Positions 54,858-63,620 of a stretch of 64,000 bases of DNA are shown one piece after another. The first letter of the stretch is position 1, and every line of letters begins with the position of its first letter. Under the pieces are notes generated by a model, which saw only the letters and a list, made by a program, of their open reading frames with translations, was not told the origin of the DNA and ran no database searches. The position numbers and the translations under genes are program-made. This stretch comes from an uncultured Latescibacterota bacterium (GTDB lineage: Bacteria > Latescibacterota > UBA2968 > UBA8231): the NCBI GenBank assembly GCA_958295495.1, contig OY282352.1, forward strand, positions 5,278,049-5,342,048. Reading direction: 5' to 3'.

Positions 54858-56023
54858 CTAAGTACACGACAGTAATCTAAGTTGTGGTACAGCCCCGATT
54901 TAGGTTTATTTGTAATCGCCGAAGATTGCATCTAAATCCTAAACACAGGAGCTGTACCGTGCTTATTCATACGCTAAAGAAAGCCCTCACGCAAGGGTCG
55001 GTATCCCTCACGCGCCACCGTATCGACCTGATCAGTCGCTTGGTGTGTGCGCTGATTCAAGTGCGTTCGGTCAATATGAAAAAACTCGCGTGTAGCCTTT
55101 CGGGGATGGCCCAGATTGACAGTCACTATCGCCGTCTCCAGCGTTTTTTCAGTAGTGCTGTTTCGCCGTCGGTGTTTACCCAGTTGATTGTATCCAAGGT
55201 CGTTCGCCCCGGCCAACAACAACTCTTAGTTATGGATCGCACCCATTGGCGATTGGGGCGCACCGATCAGAATGTGTTGTGTGTCGGCTTAGTCTATCAG
55301 GGGGTCTCGATTCCGTTGGTATATCAGTCGTTGCAAAAGCCGGGTACCTCCAACACCTCAGAGCGCAAGCGTCTCCTGACGAAGGTATTGGCCTACCTTG
55401 ATCCCCGCGTATGCTGTTTAGTCGCCGATCGCGAGTTTATCGGTCGAGCGTGGTTCGCCTTTTTGCTGGAGCAGCAGGTCGATTTTGTCATCCGCCTACG
55501 CGGCAATACATCGCTCATACTCAACGACGGTCGGCGGCGCTATGGGGCTACTTTTAATGAACGGATGCCGAGAGGTACGACCCGATCCTACCCACAGACC
55601 ACCCTCTATGACGGCTTGACCCTGAATTTGGTGTGTCACCGCCCCATCCGCGGCGAGCGCATCCTACTCATCACCAACCGAACTGACCTCAAGCAGGTGC
55701 TGGCCGTCTATGGACAACGCTGGGCTATTGAAACGACGTTTGCTTGTTTGAAATCGAGAGGATTTAACCTCGAAGACACCCATTTGACCCACCCCCAACG
55801 CTTGCACCTACTGCTGGGGCTGCTGGCATGGACGCTCCTATGGGCGCTGTTGGTAGGACGGCGGTTGCATCAGAGAAAACCCATCCCCATAAAAAAACAT
55901 GGACGACCAGCCATAAGCCTCTTTCGAAAAGGATTAGACCAACTCACACAAATCATACACCAAGCACGAGACCAACCTAAACGCGACCGACAATATCAAC
56001 ACATTTTACTGTCGTGTACTTAG
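54858..56023 (+). mobile_element. Complete IS4-family-like insertion sequence
   Basis: 1,166 bases bounded by perfect 18-base inverted repeats (left CTAAGTACACGACAGTAA at 54858-54875, right complement at 56006-56023) and flanked by the direct repeat CTAAAATTG. It holds one full-length DDE transposase gene whose stop codon lies inside the right repeat. Intact ends and duplication point to a recent insertion. The exact IS group cannot be named without a database. Confidence 0.93.
54959..56023 (+). CDS. IS4-family DDE transposase
   Basis: 354 residues from GTG 54959, chosen for the AGGAG site seven bases upstream; a GTG at 54884 is also in frame. Probable catalytic residues are Asp93 (LLVMDRTHWRLG), Asp157 (CLVADREFIG) and Glu258 (RWAIETTFACLKSRG). 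The last matches the YREK-type signature of the IS4 superfamily, where the transposase cuts and pastes the element. A C-terminal basic tail follows. Confidence 0.9.
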   Translation: MLIHTLKKALTQGSVSLTRHRIDLISRLVCALIQVRSVNMKKLACSLSGMAQIDSHYRRLQRFFSSAVSPSVFTQLIVSKVVRPGQQQLLVMDRTHWRLGRTDQNVLCVGLVYQGVSIPLVYQSLQKPGTSNTSERKRLLTKVLAYLDPRVCCLVADREFIGRAWFAFLLEQQVDFVIRLRGNTSLILNDGRRRYGATFNERMPRGTTRSYPQTTLYDGLTLNLVCHRPIRGERILLITNRTDLKQVLAVYGQRWAIETTFACLKSRGFNLEDTHLTHPQRLHLLLGLLAWTLLWALLVGRRLHQRKPIPIKKHGRPAISLFRKGLDQLTQIIHQARDQPKRDRQYQHILLSCT

Positions 56024-56032
56024 CTAAAATTG
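56024..56032. repeat. Target-site duplication, right copy
   Basis: CTAAAATTG next to the right IS end, identical to 54849-54857. Confidence 0.85.
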
Positions 56033-56754
56033 TAAAGTCAAAGACATTTGTTTCAATTGCTTGCTGGCGATAGGATTCCAGCATCTCAACAATCAATCTT
56101 TGGGCTTGCCCTGACTGTGCATAACTGTTCAAATTCACACGATCCTGTATCAAACGTTCAAGCAAGCGTTTCGTTGTTCTTAGCGCATCCCCACGATTGC
56201 GAGGAGGCTTGCTATCGAAGGTGTATCGACTCAAAAGAGTATCAAAGATAGCTTGATTTGGCACGTACAGGTTCTGAAACGCCAATCTCTTCAGAATAAG
56301 ATTACTTGCGGAAGCCTCTGCGACTACAGGCGCGAGTGTCCCTGGCAAGCGATATTCTGTCAGCACTTGTTGAACAATACTATCCAATGTGTCAATTATG
56401 CATCGATTAAGGTCAATCTGGTCGAGGTTGATATCAGGATCTGACTCAAGTTCTGTACAAAGGATTGTCCCCCAATCCAGCCAGCGTGTGCGTAGTTCGC
56501 GAGCAGCCTTTCGAGTGAATGTAGTGATCACGATGTTCTCAGGTAGAACGTCCTCTACGAAGACGAATCGCAAGGCGCGAAGTACAAGTACAGTGGTCTT
56601 TCCTGAACCTGGACCAGCAACAATTTGTAGAATACGATCATCGGCATGGAGGACAGCTTTGAGTTGATCTTCGTTATTTGGATTTCGCAGATTGCGTCCA
56701 AGGCGACTATCAACTAGATCGAGAAAACGGTCGTTATTAATCATATCGTGCTCT

Positions 56755-58581
56755 TCATCTCCCGTACTTCAAATCCAAAAAAGACGCGACGCGCTCATTT
56801 GCATCTTCCGTCTTCACAGGCAGAGGAACCGCCTCAAGGCCGGTCGCGTCGTGGCTGACCAGAAGCCATTGCCCTTTCCCAAACTTAAACGTTTGGTTCA
56901 GTATCTCATCGCCAAAACCAAATGCCTCAGAAACAGCCGTGCGGTCGGTGGCCCTCGGCAGCTTTGAGATAAAATAGGTATGAGGCTGAGACATGATGTT
57001 GGTATCAAGATAGCGAATCCGCTGGGTTGCTATACCCAGACCAATTCCAAATTTCCTTCCACGCCGTGCAATTGTTTCAGCAATTTTAGCCGAGTTTTCA
57101 TAGCTGCCAGTACCCCCTGAACGGATAAATTCATCAGCCTCGTCAAAGATGAAACTGACGGATGGATCAATGACACCGCTAAGCCTTCGACTTTCATACA
57201 GTTCACTTCCAAGATTATGCGAAAACTCCCTAAGATCGTCAGGACTATGAGATTGGATTATCCAAAGAGAATGGCGGGTTTTATCATTTAAGTCAGCTAT
57301 AATGTCCGGTAGTGTCGTACTCGCAGCTAGATGTTCGGCTGTTGACCGTTCAAGTTCTTCAAGTTTGGAAATATGATTGGCAAAGTCCCCATCCTCACGG
57401 AACTCGGCATATTGCTGCTGTTCAAGCAGTTTCTCCAATTTCTCCCTGATCTGCTTCGCGAGGTCAGGGCTAAAATGCACTTTTCTATAATCAGTCCTGA
57501 TTCGGGATTCCCTCAATGCTTCCTTGGTCAGTCCCAAGCGATTCTGACGCCTTGCTTCCTGTCTTTCTTTTGCCCAAGTGACTACCTCATTAGTAAAAAA
57601 AAGATCGTAAACGGTTATGCTTTTCGATTCGTTGAAATAGCGTACTTTCTCACTTTTGATAAAATCGAGAAAGGCCCGTTCCATTTTACTTCGCTTACCC
57701 TGAAGGGCTTTAGGAAGAAGAGTGTAGCGCAAGAACTGCGTTGTCGCCTCAGTATTTTTCGGTGCCCCTCTTAGCCCGTTGATATACTTAAACGTTCCTT
57801 CTGGAAGAGTATTCCTACCAATAGTGAGCAAACGTCCATCAACTTCATCTGAAAGAAGTTGATCAACTAAAAGGCCAGTATATTCACTCATTAAATCGAA
57901 GAACACTAACTTTATTGGCTCTTGTGTCGATGCAAAAATTTTTGCCACTATGGTTGACAAAAGATTGGATTTTCCCACTCCAGTAAAACCGAAAATAGCA
58001 AAATGAGTACGGAGCAAATCATCAATCCGCATAAGAATCTCAACATCTGCGTCGCGTACGAGTGTTCCAATCTCGGCTATATTCTTTTCGTTTTCTTTGT
58101 CAATGTCATTATTGGCAATCCGGTTTGTAGTTTCACTATCGAGTACGCGAACTTTCGATCCAACCATTGCCATGTTCGTCTCAGGCCCAATATCAAAAGA
58201 TGTATCTCCGTATAATTCCGCCTCCACGATCTCTAAGAGTGTTGGAATGGCCGCAGCTTCTATCTTCGTCGTTTCCTCCGTAGCCTCTTTATCCTGCGAC
58301 TCCCAATCTTCCGCCGCGCTACGAGCAGCCTCAACAATAAACCCTGGGTAACCCGAATTTCCACTCTGCAAAGCAAAATGCGAAGGCAACACTGAGATAA
58401 TTTCCAGTATAGACCAGCGGCGAAACTTGGCATCTGAACCAAAATTTGCAACTGCCAGCATTGTTCCTTCCTGAATTTCATTTATCGTTTCACGTGTATA
58501 ATCAAACCAGATAGTGTACCGAAATCGTGTATCGGGGGACTCCTGCATCGACATCAGAGTCCCCTCAAGCTTCTTAAACAT
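56755..58581 (-). CDS. HerA-like DNA translocase/ATPase (DUF87)
   Basis: 608 residues from ATG 58581 with GAGGT upstream, three bases after the NurA-like stop. A beta-barrel-like N-terminus precedes Walker A IFGFTGVGKSNLLSTIVAK (about 197-206), Walker B SFIFDEADEFI (about 476-486), and RRGRKFGIGLGIATQRIRYL, the arginine-finger/sensor stretch of HerA/FtsK proteins. A helical insert lies between about 290 and 420. HerA hexamers translocate DNA and load NurA nuclease; adjacency to a NurA-like gene supports the same partnership here. Confidence 0.88.
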   Translation of the reverse strand: MFKKLEGTLMSMQESPDTRFRYTIWFDYTRETINEIQEGTMLAVANFGSDAKFRRWSILEIISVLPSHFALQSGNSGYPGFIVEAARSAAEDWESQDKEATEETTKIEAAAIPTLLEIVEAELYGDTSFDIGPETNMAMVGSKVRVLDSETTNRIANNDIDKENEKNIAEIGTLVRDADVEILMRIDDLLRTHFAIFGFTGVGKSNLLSTIVAKIFASTQEPIKLVFFDLMSEYTGLLVDQLLSDEVDGRLLTIGRNTLPEGTFKYINGLRGAPKNTEATTQFLRYTLLPKALQGKRSKMERAFLDFIKSEKVRYFNESKSITVYDLFFTNEVVTWAKERQEARRQNRLGLTKEALRESRIRTDYRKVHFSPDLAKQIREKLEKLLEQQQYAEFREDGDFANHISKLEELERSTAEHLAASTTLPDIIADLNDKTRHSLWIIQSHSPDDLREFSHNLGSELYESRRLSGVIDPSVSFIFDEADEFIRSGGTGSYENSAKIAETIARRGRKFGIGLGIATQRIRYLDTNIMSQPHTYFISKLPRATDRTAVSEAFGFGDEILNQTFKFGKGQWLLVSHDATGLEAVPLPVKTEDANERVASFLDLKYGR

Positions 58582-58584
58582 GAT

Positions 58585-60408
58585 TTACCTCTTAGCAGAA
58601 TCTCTAGTCGTTCTAAAAGTATCGCTGAGTGGATTGCTACTCAGTACCCTTGTTGATGACTCGATTGTTTTGCCGACCCATCGTCCCATACTTTTGGCTC
58701 CCCAATCAGCTTTGTGCAGTGGGTCTGGATATCCAATGGCCTCAGCAAAGTGATTCTTAGTTAAGACAGACAACAAGTACATCATTACTGTTTGGCCGCG
58801 GTTTAGGTGTTCAGCATCTCTCCAAGCGAATGGCTCGACACGGCCTAGTTCACTTGTCTCGATTGGAATTTCTGCTGGCGAATCTTCTGCACCAAGAGAG
58901 TCGAGAAATGGTTGTAAGAGTCTTTCTATAAAAACGACGTGGCCCATTAATGGATTTTTCTTGTCACGACTTAAAAAAAATTGGCCAAGCGACTTCATGA
59001 AAAGACGCTCCTGATTCACAGTCCACCCCCTTATTCCACCAACCTGAGTCTTACCTATCTCATCGCGCTCGCGATGAAGCGTCATAAATGCTGAATCAAA
59101 TTCGATTGTTGCCCATGGAGTCTCTATACTATCGTCAAAACGTGGCAATGCCTCGCAGAGCATTCGATCCGTCCACGGCAGTGTATTGACCGTTAGGTTG
59201 CGAAGTTGAGGGTGAAACCCTGTCTCTAGCGCCACTCCAAAATAGTTGCGTCCAAAGTAACGAGACGCGGAATCTTTTATGATTCCATACAGTAAGACTT
59301 TGCGTTCCCAGCTTACCTCAATGAGCAAGCGCATCCCGACAGCTACTAGAAAGTTCAAATCATTGGAAGACATCCAGTGCTTCCGCAAGACTCCAGAATA
59401 ATCAGTGGTCTCGTATTGAAGTGCAGTCGGGTCTTTCTCAAGGAATAGACGCTTGCAGATATTCTGAAAAAAAGCCTTTGTATAATCCCAAGATTCACGA
59501 ACATTTACCAAAGGATCTCCGTTCTCATCTAAGACTCCGCGTTTAGCGAGCCAGCCAAGTGCTCTTCTAAGACTGGTAACTTCTACACCATAGACTTGAG
59601 CGATTGTGTTCAGATCTACTCGCTTCGTAGGCTCTCTCAAGAGCGAAGCAATAATCGTCCTAGGTCGATCCATATTCTTACTTGAAGGTATGCCAAATAT
59701 ATCGTTCACGGGTTGAGCATAGGCGACCGCTATATCTGCCTTCGTCAGTTCTCTACGGTCGTATGGGTAGCCGACCAAACCGACCCTATCTTGAGCCTGG
59801 GCAACATTTGCGAGCACTGAAGAAGGCGATAAGTCCATCAGAACAAGGTGAGGAGCATCCAAGGCAGATGATGTAATGGCATTGATCGCCAAAAAAATCT
59901 CAGCTAATTGCATTATCTGAGTGTGGACACTCGCGACGTTAGCTTCTTCTTCATTTGTCGCCAAAAATTGCTCGCCCTGCGGCTGGACCTCTTCAAGCCT
60001 TGCAAACGGTACGGGAACCCAAGCAACCATAGAAACATCCTGATCCAGACTCCAGCGCTTGTATTGAACTCTATGATCGCCAGCATCCAGTTCGAGCTCG
60101 CCGCGTGCTCCGTATGCTCCTCCAAAGAAAGTCAGCATATCGGAAAACTGCTCTCTCCTGCACGTTCCATCTATCGCAATGAATTGAAGCCGACGAGTCC
60201 CCAAATAACGTTCTATATATTCCTGTAGTCGATCGCGACCTCGCGGCGACGAAAACCACTTGCGAAAATGAACGACCTGAGTTGATAGGAATTGCTCATA
60301 AAATTCTTCGGCGGCCGAAAGCCTCTCTGAGACAAGTTCATTGTACTGATCCCGTCCAACATTTAGGGCGTCGCGGTAAGCCGTGCTAATGTCAGATGCC
60401 CTAGACAT
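58585..60408 (-). CDS. NurA-like nuclease with internal winged-helix-like insert
   Basis: 607 residues from ATG 60408, overlapping the DpdA-like stop by eight bases with AGGTGG just upstream. NurA-type active-site elements: LQFIAIDGTCRREQFSD (Asp80), APHLVLMDLSPSSVLAN (Asp192), and LLYGIIKDSASRYFGRNY (about 372-390, lysine/serine strand). Between about 250 and 300 VDLNTIAQVYGVEVTSLRRA then LGWLAKRGVLDENG looks like a winged helix. This is longer than ordinary NurA (about 300-400). The assignment rests on these motifs and on the HerA-like neighbour. Confidence 0.78.
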   Translation of the reverse strand: MSRASDISTAYRDALNVGRDQYNELVSERLSAAEEFYEQFLSTQVVHFRKWFSSPRGRDRLQEYIERYLGTRRLQFIAIDGTCRREQFSDMLTFFGGAYGARGELELDAGDHRVQYKRWSLDQDVSMVAWVPVPFARLEEVQPQGEQFLATNEEEANVASVHTQIMQLAEIFLAINAITSSALDAPHLVLMDLSPSSVLANVAQAQDRVGLVGYPYDRRELTKADIAVAYAQPVNDIFGIPSSKNMDRPRTIIASLLREPTKRVDLNTIAQVYGVEVTSLRRALGWLAKRGVLDENGDPLVNVRESWDYTKAFFQNICKRLFLEKDPTALQYETTDYSGVLRKHWMSSNDLNFLVAVGMRLLIEVSWERKVLLYGIIKDSASRYFGRNYFGVALETGFHPQLRNLTVNTLPWTDRMLCEALPRFDDSIETPWATIEFDSAFMTLHRERDEIGKTQVGGIRGWTVNQERLFMKSLGQFFLSRDKKNPLMGHVVFIERLLQPFLDSLGAEDSPAEIPIETSELGRVEPFAWRDAEHLNRGQTVMMYLLSVLTKNHFAEAIGYPDPLHKADWGAKSMGRWVGKTIESSTRVLSSNPLSDTFRTTRDSAKR

Positions 60409-62119
60409 GCCCACCTTCTTGGATACATTTATACAGCATGAGCGTGTTGTGCGCTCCCCGTCTCTTGTTGCGATTCGCCCCTCGGAATATAAGAATATGT
60501 ATTCCGATTTCCTTGCAAAAGGGACATTTACACTCTCTCCAAGGCCGTTCCTCCAGTGTTTCCTTATATCTCTTTTGCATGGACTGTATTTCACTAGATC
60601 TTTCCAAGTGGCAGTCATAACTGAGAACAGCGTCGAGAACTTCGCTGATACTGGCTTCATCCCTATCATATCTACATAGTAGGCTCAAAACTTTGTGTTC
60701 CTCTTGCTCCAATTGAGCAATATCCGCATTTGCCGCTATCAATCGCTGGCGTGTACGCCCATCGCTGGTCATCGGAACCCGCAATGCCGCATACCATTTG
60801 CCATTGATGCTGAGGTAATTCTGGTCGGAGCGGAGCCACGCTTTTCGGAAGTACGTTGCGCTATCAAAGCTGTCAATTCTAAGTTCGCGAAACACCTTTT
60901 GCAATTTGGGACGAAAAACCCCGAACAGGTGTATCCACGGTCGCTCTTTGAGTTCGTTGGCCGCGGCAATTACCGCTCTCGCAATACTCTCTATTTCGCT
61001 ATCGCTCAGTGGAACAAGGCCCCCGATCGCTAGGTGGCGGTAGCCGAGGCTACTATAATGGTGAACGGATTTAGCGTACTCCTCTGGATTGAGAGCTTGG
61101 ATAGTACCAACCGGATTGAATTGAGCCTTCCGTTTTTTCGTAGCCTCTATAAAGTCTTCTGCATTCTCACGAGTGACTTTTATTCTCTCTTGACGTTCAT
61201 TATCAGAAAGAAACGTCTTTTCTCCGTTTTTATTAATTTTTCTGACGGGAATGTGATCAACTGATGCCCCAAAGTCGAAACCATAGGACTCGTAGAGGGC
61301 GACGGCCTGCTCCACCGAAATCGTTGGCTTCTCCTCGTTCACGTAGCTGAAAGCCCCACAATCGCCAAAGAGATACTGCTCCGATGAAAGGCCGAACTGG
61401 CGGCGGAGGGGCGGTGGGGATAGAGCACCGGCTTCCGTACCTTCCAGTCGCCGTAAAGGGCCTTTTGATGTTCCATGCTGGGCAAGACTGACGAGAACAC
61501 CGTCACACATTTGTTCGGGCTGCATCAAGACGCAGCAGTGTTTGTCCTCTCTTTTTTTTCGAGTGGGTCCTGAGAAGGAGTCTTGTTCAAAGTCAAACTC
61601 CGGATCCAGAAGATCATCCCAATCGGGCAAGAAATAGCGGGTCTTGCCCGTGCCACCCTCAACCTCAGCCTTCTCGCGACGGTCCGACGATGTGTTATTG
61701 AGGAAAGACTTGATTTGACTCATCTTCAGGCCAATGGGACCCTGAAATACTTCTTCCTTGTTATTGAGCCTGTCCAGTGCAGGCTGAACGGCGGGCAGAT
61801 AGTCCCTTCCCACTGACAGGTAAACCTTCTGATGGTAGGTAGCCCATTCTTTGAGCGTCTTAGAACATTCTGAGGCTTTGACCCTAGCCGTAGCCGCGTC
61901 CATCCTCGTATCGTAGTTCTCTATTCCCTTCAGGATTCCAAACAGACCATATCTTGCAGAAAGAACGCCAATAGATACATCTTCAGGCCACTGATAGTCT
62001 CGCAAGAACTTTCTCAGAACTCGGTACGGCGGGCCATCGTAGCGGGCAAGCGCAGGAAGCAAACCATCACAATCTCGTTTGGCCTGCGAACAACTGAGAA
62101 CGAGTAATTTTTTATTCAT
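60401..62119 (-). CDS. dpdA: DpdA-like DNA 7-deazaguanine transglycosylase with DUF6884-like domain
   Basis: 572 residues from ATG 62119. Residues 1-~130 resemble DUF6884 (KLLVLSCSQAKRDCDG, YDGPPYR, VLSARYGLFG). The rest is a TGT-superfamily barrel: FGDCGAFSYVNEEKP (Asp253, the general acid/base position of DSGGF), GYRHLAIGGLVPLSD (GGL base-binding loop), IDSFDSATYFRKAW (Asp419, nucleophile position) and a CxCxxC...H zinc site (Cys530, 532, 535, His557). Queuine tRNA enzymes lack the N-terminal domain and have DSGGFQ. DpdA relatives exchange guanine in DNA for preQ0-type bases. It is first in the cassette. No preQ0 synthesis or dpdB/dpdC genes are nearby. Confidence 0.8.
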   Translation of the reverse strand: MNKKLLVLSCSQAKRDCDGLLPALARYDGPPYRVLRKFLRDYQWPEDVSIGVLSARYGLFGILKGIENYDTRMDAATARVKASECSKTLKEWATYHQKVYLSVGRDYLPAVQPALDRLNNKEEVFQGPIGLKMSQIKSFLNNTSSDRREKAEVEGGTGKTRYFLPDWDDLLDPEFDFEQDSFSGPTRKKREDKHCCVLMQPEQMCDGVLVSLAQHGTSKGPLRRLEGTEAGALSPPPLRRQFGLSSEQYLFGDCGAFSYVNEEKPTISVEQAVALYESYGFDFGASVDHIPVRKINKNGEKTFLSDNERQERIKVTRENAEDFIEATKKRKAQFNPVGTIQALNPEEYAKSVHHYSSLGYRHLAIGGLVPLSDSEIESIARAVIAAANELKERPWIHLFGVFRPKLQKVFRELRIDSFDSATYFRKAWLRSDQNYLSINGKWYAALRVPMTSDGRTRQRLIAANADIAQLEQEEHKVLSLLCRYDRDEASISEVLDAVLSYDCHLERSSEIQSMQKRYKETLEERPWRECKCPFCKEIGIHILIFRGANRNKRRGAHNTLMLYKCIQEGGHV

Positions 62120-62205
62120 AATCTCTGAAAACCCCAAAAGGCCGCATAGCCACTGAATACAAAGCATCATAAAGATACCTACGGCTCAGGGCAAATCTAA
62201 CCCCG

Positions 62206-63571
62206 TCACAACTCCAGATCCACGAGATGCTCCTCAAACACCTCCACCTGCGCCGCGTATTGCGCCCGCAGCCTGACGATCAATTCCTCAAAGTACTTGT
62301 TCTCCTCGGCCTTTCTCAGCCAGTACTTGGCCCGCCGAATCGTCTGTGGAAAGGGCTCGGGCCGGTCGGGGATGCGCTCCTCAACCTTGAATATGGAGAA
62401 GCCTTCTTCCAGCGTTAAGGGACCTTTCAACTCGCCGATGGGGGCCTTTTCCATGGCCTCGTCGTGGAGCGGGCCGAATATGGCCCGCTCGTACGCATGC
62501 AGGTGGATCCGCCCTTGTTGCTGTTTGGCGAACTGCCGCGTGGTGTGGCGCACGGCGAGCGTCTCCATGTCCGCCCCGCCCGCGATTTCCCGCAGCAGCG
62601 AATCGGCCATGGCCCAGGTGGGAACCAGAATCTCCAAAATTACGGTCGCACGCGGCTCCATAAACTTGTGCAGGTTGCTCTCGTAATAGCGGCGGGCCGA
62701 AGCGTCGGTAGTATCGACGCGGGCCTGAACTTCTCGCTCTTTGAGCGCTTCGAGCAGCAGGGCCTCTTTCTTGTTGTGCAGCCAAGCCACGACCGCCGGG
62801 GCCTCGTCCAAGCCCTCCTCGAGGGCTTCGAGGTAAAACAGGCGGGCCGACAGGATGTGCGTATCTATGAAATCGGCCATGCCCTCGCGGCTGAATTCGA
62901 GCCGGTACTGGAAGCGGACCGTCCAGTACGCATTCACCAAATCCTTGAACCGGCACTTCAAACAGGGCGTGGGCGATGGCCAACGGGAGCGGCACCTCGC
63001 GCAAGTTTTCGCGGCCTATGAAGTGCTCGCTCAGGAGGCCGCCGTTGGCGGCCGTGGTCCGATTCGCTGAGTGCTCCGCAGCCACTTCGGCGAAGGGGCG
63101 TCCCTGTTCTAGCTCTTGGACGACTTGTTGGGCTTGCTCTTGGGTCGCCACCCGAATGTGCGCCAGCTTGAGCAGGCGGCTCCACTTGCTCTGCTCGAAA
63201 TGCTCCCGGACTTCCCGCTCCGAGGGCTGGCTCTCGGGCAGCACGTGTCGCTCTATGTACTCCTTGACGATCCGGTTCTGCTGCTCCTGCTCCCATTGCG
63301 CGGCGAATGGCGCCTCCGCGTCCAAGCCTTGGGCGCGGGCCTCCACGAGCATCAATTCCATGTCGATCAGGGTCTGGAGATAATCCTTGGCCGCGTCCAT
63401 GCCGGTAGCTTCCGATCTCAGCAGGGCCGGGGTCTTTGCGGCGAAAAGGGTTAGGTCCTCGCGGGTAATTTCTCTGTCGCCGACGCGGGCGGCCAGATGG
63501 TCGGCGACATGGCTAGGGCCGCCGCACTGAATCAAGGCCAGCGCGGCAAGGGTCGAAACATTCCTGAGCAT
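62206..63571 (-). pseudogene. Parvulin-type peptidyl-prolyl isomerase lipoprotein, one-base frameshift
   Basis: From ATG 63571 a lipoprotein signal (LALIQC) leads into a SurA/PpiC-like protein: DREITREDLTLFAAKTPALL, HIRVATQEQAQQVVQELEQG, NGGLLSEHFIG, LAIAHALFEVPVQ. Near 62945 one extra base (CAAGGAT for CAGGAT) shifts the frame. The continuation DLVNAYWTVRFQYRLEF then runs through a second rotamase-like stretch (GEL-GPLTLEEGFSIFKVEER) to the stop at 62206. Rejoined it would be about 455 residues. The shift sits in a short homopolymer and may be an assembly error. Confidence 0.82.
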
Positions 63572-63620
63572 TAAAGTTCTCCAGTAGCGGCAAACAGGCG
63601 GACCAAGGTCCCGGTCTCGG

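Larger units (their letters stand above)
53197..56744 (-). pseudogene. UvrD/Rep-type helicase interrupted by an IS4-like element
   Basis: The N-terminal part (ATG 56744 to 56024) has Walker A QIVAGPGSGKTTVLVLRAL and motif Ia VITTFTRKAARELR. The C-terminal part (54857 to 53197) has VVLIDEYQDTNPLQ, VGDDDQSMYRFRGGS, TRNFRSRPEIV, MTIHQAKGLEFPLV and YVAYSRPQ, i.e. SF1A motifs II-VI. Deleting the IS and one copy of the 9-base target duplication joins them in frame (FDFTILEKQFLQQL) as one 790-residue protein. It belongs to the cassette, starting 11 bases after the HerA-like stop. In the sequenced cell it is split and likely inactive. Confidence 0.92.

Noticed and set aside
53197-56744. Two separate helicase genes around a transposase
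   Set aside because: Target duplication and in-frame rejoining show one gene split by the IS.
60401-62119. Ordinary queuine tRNA-ribosyltransferase (tgt)
   Set aside because: DCGAFSY replaces DSGGFQ, a DUF6884-like domain is attached, and the gene sits with DNA-processing enzymes, all favouring a DpdA-like role.
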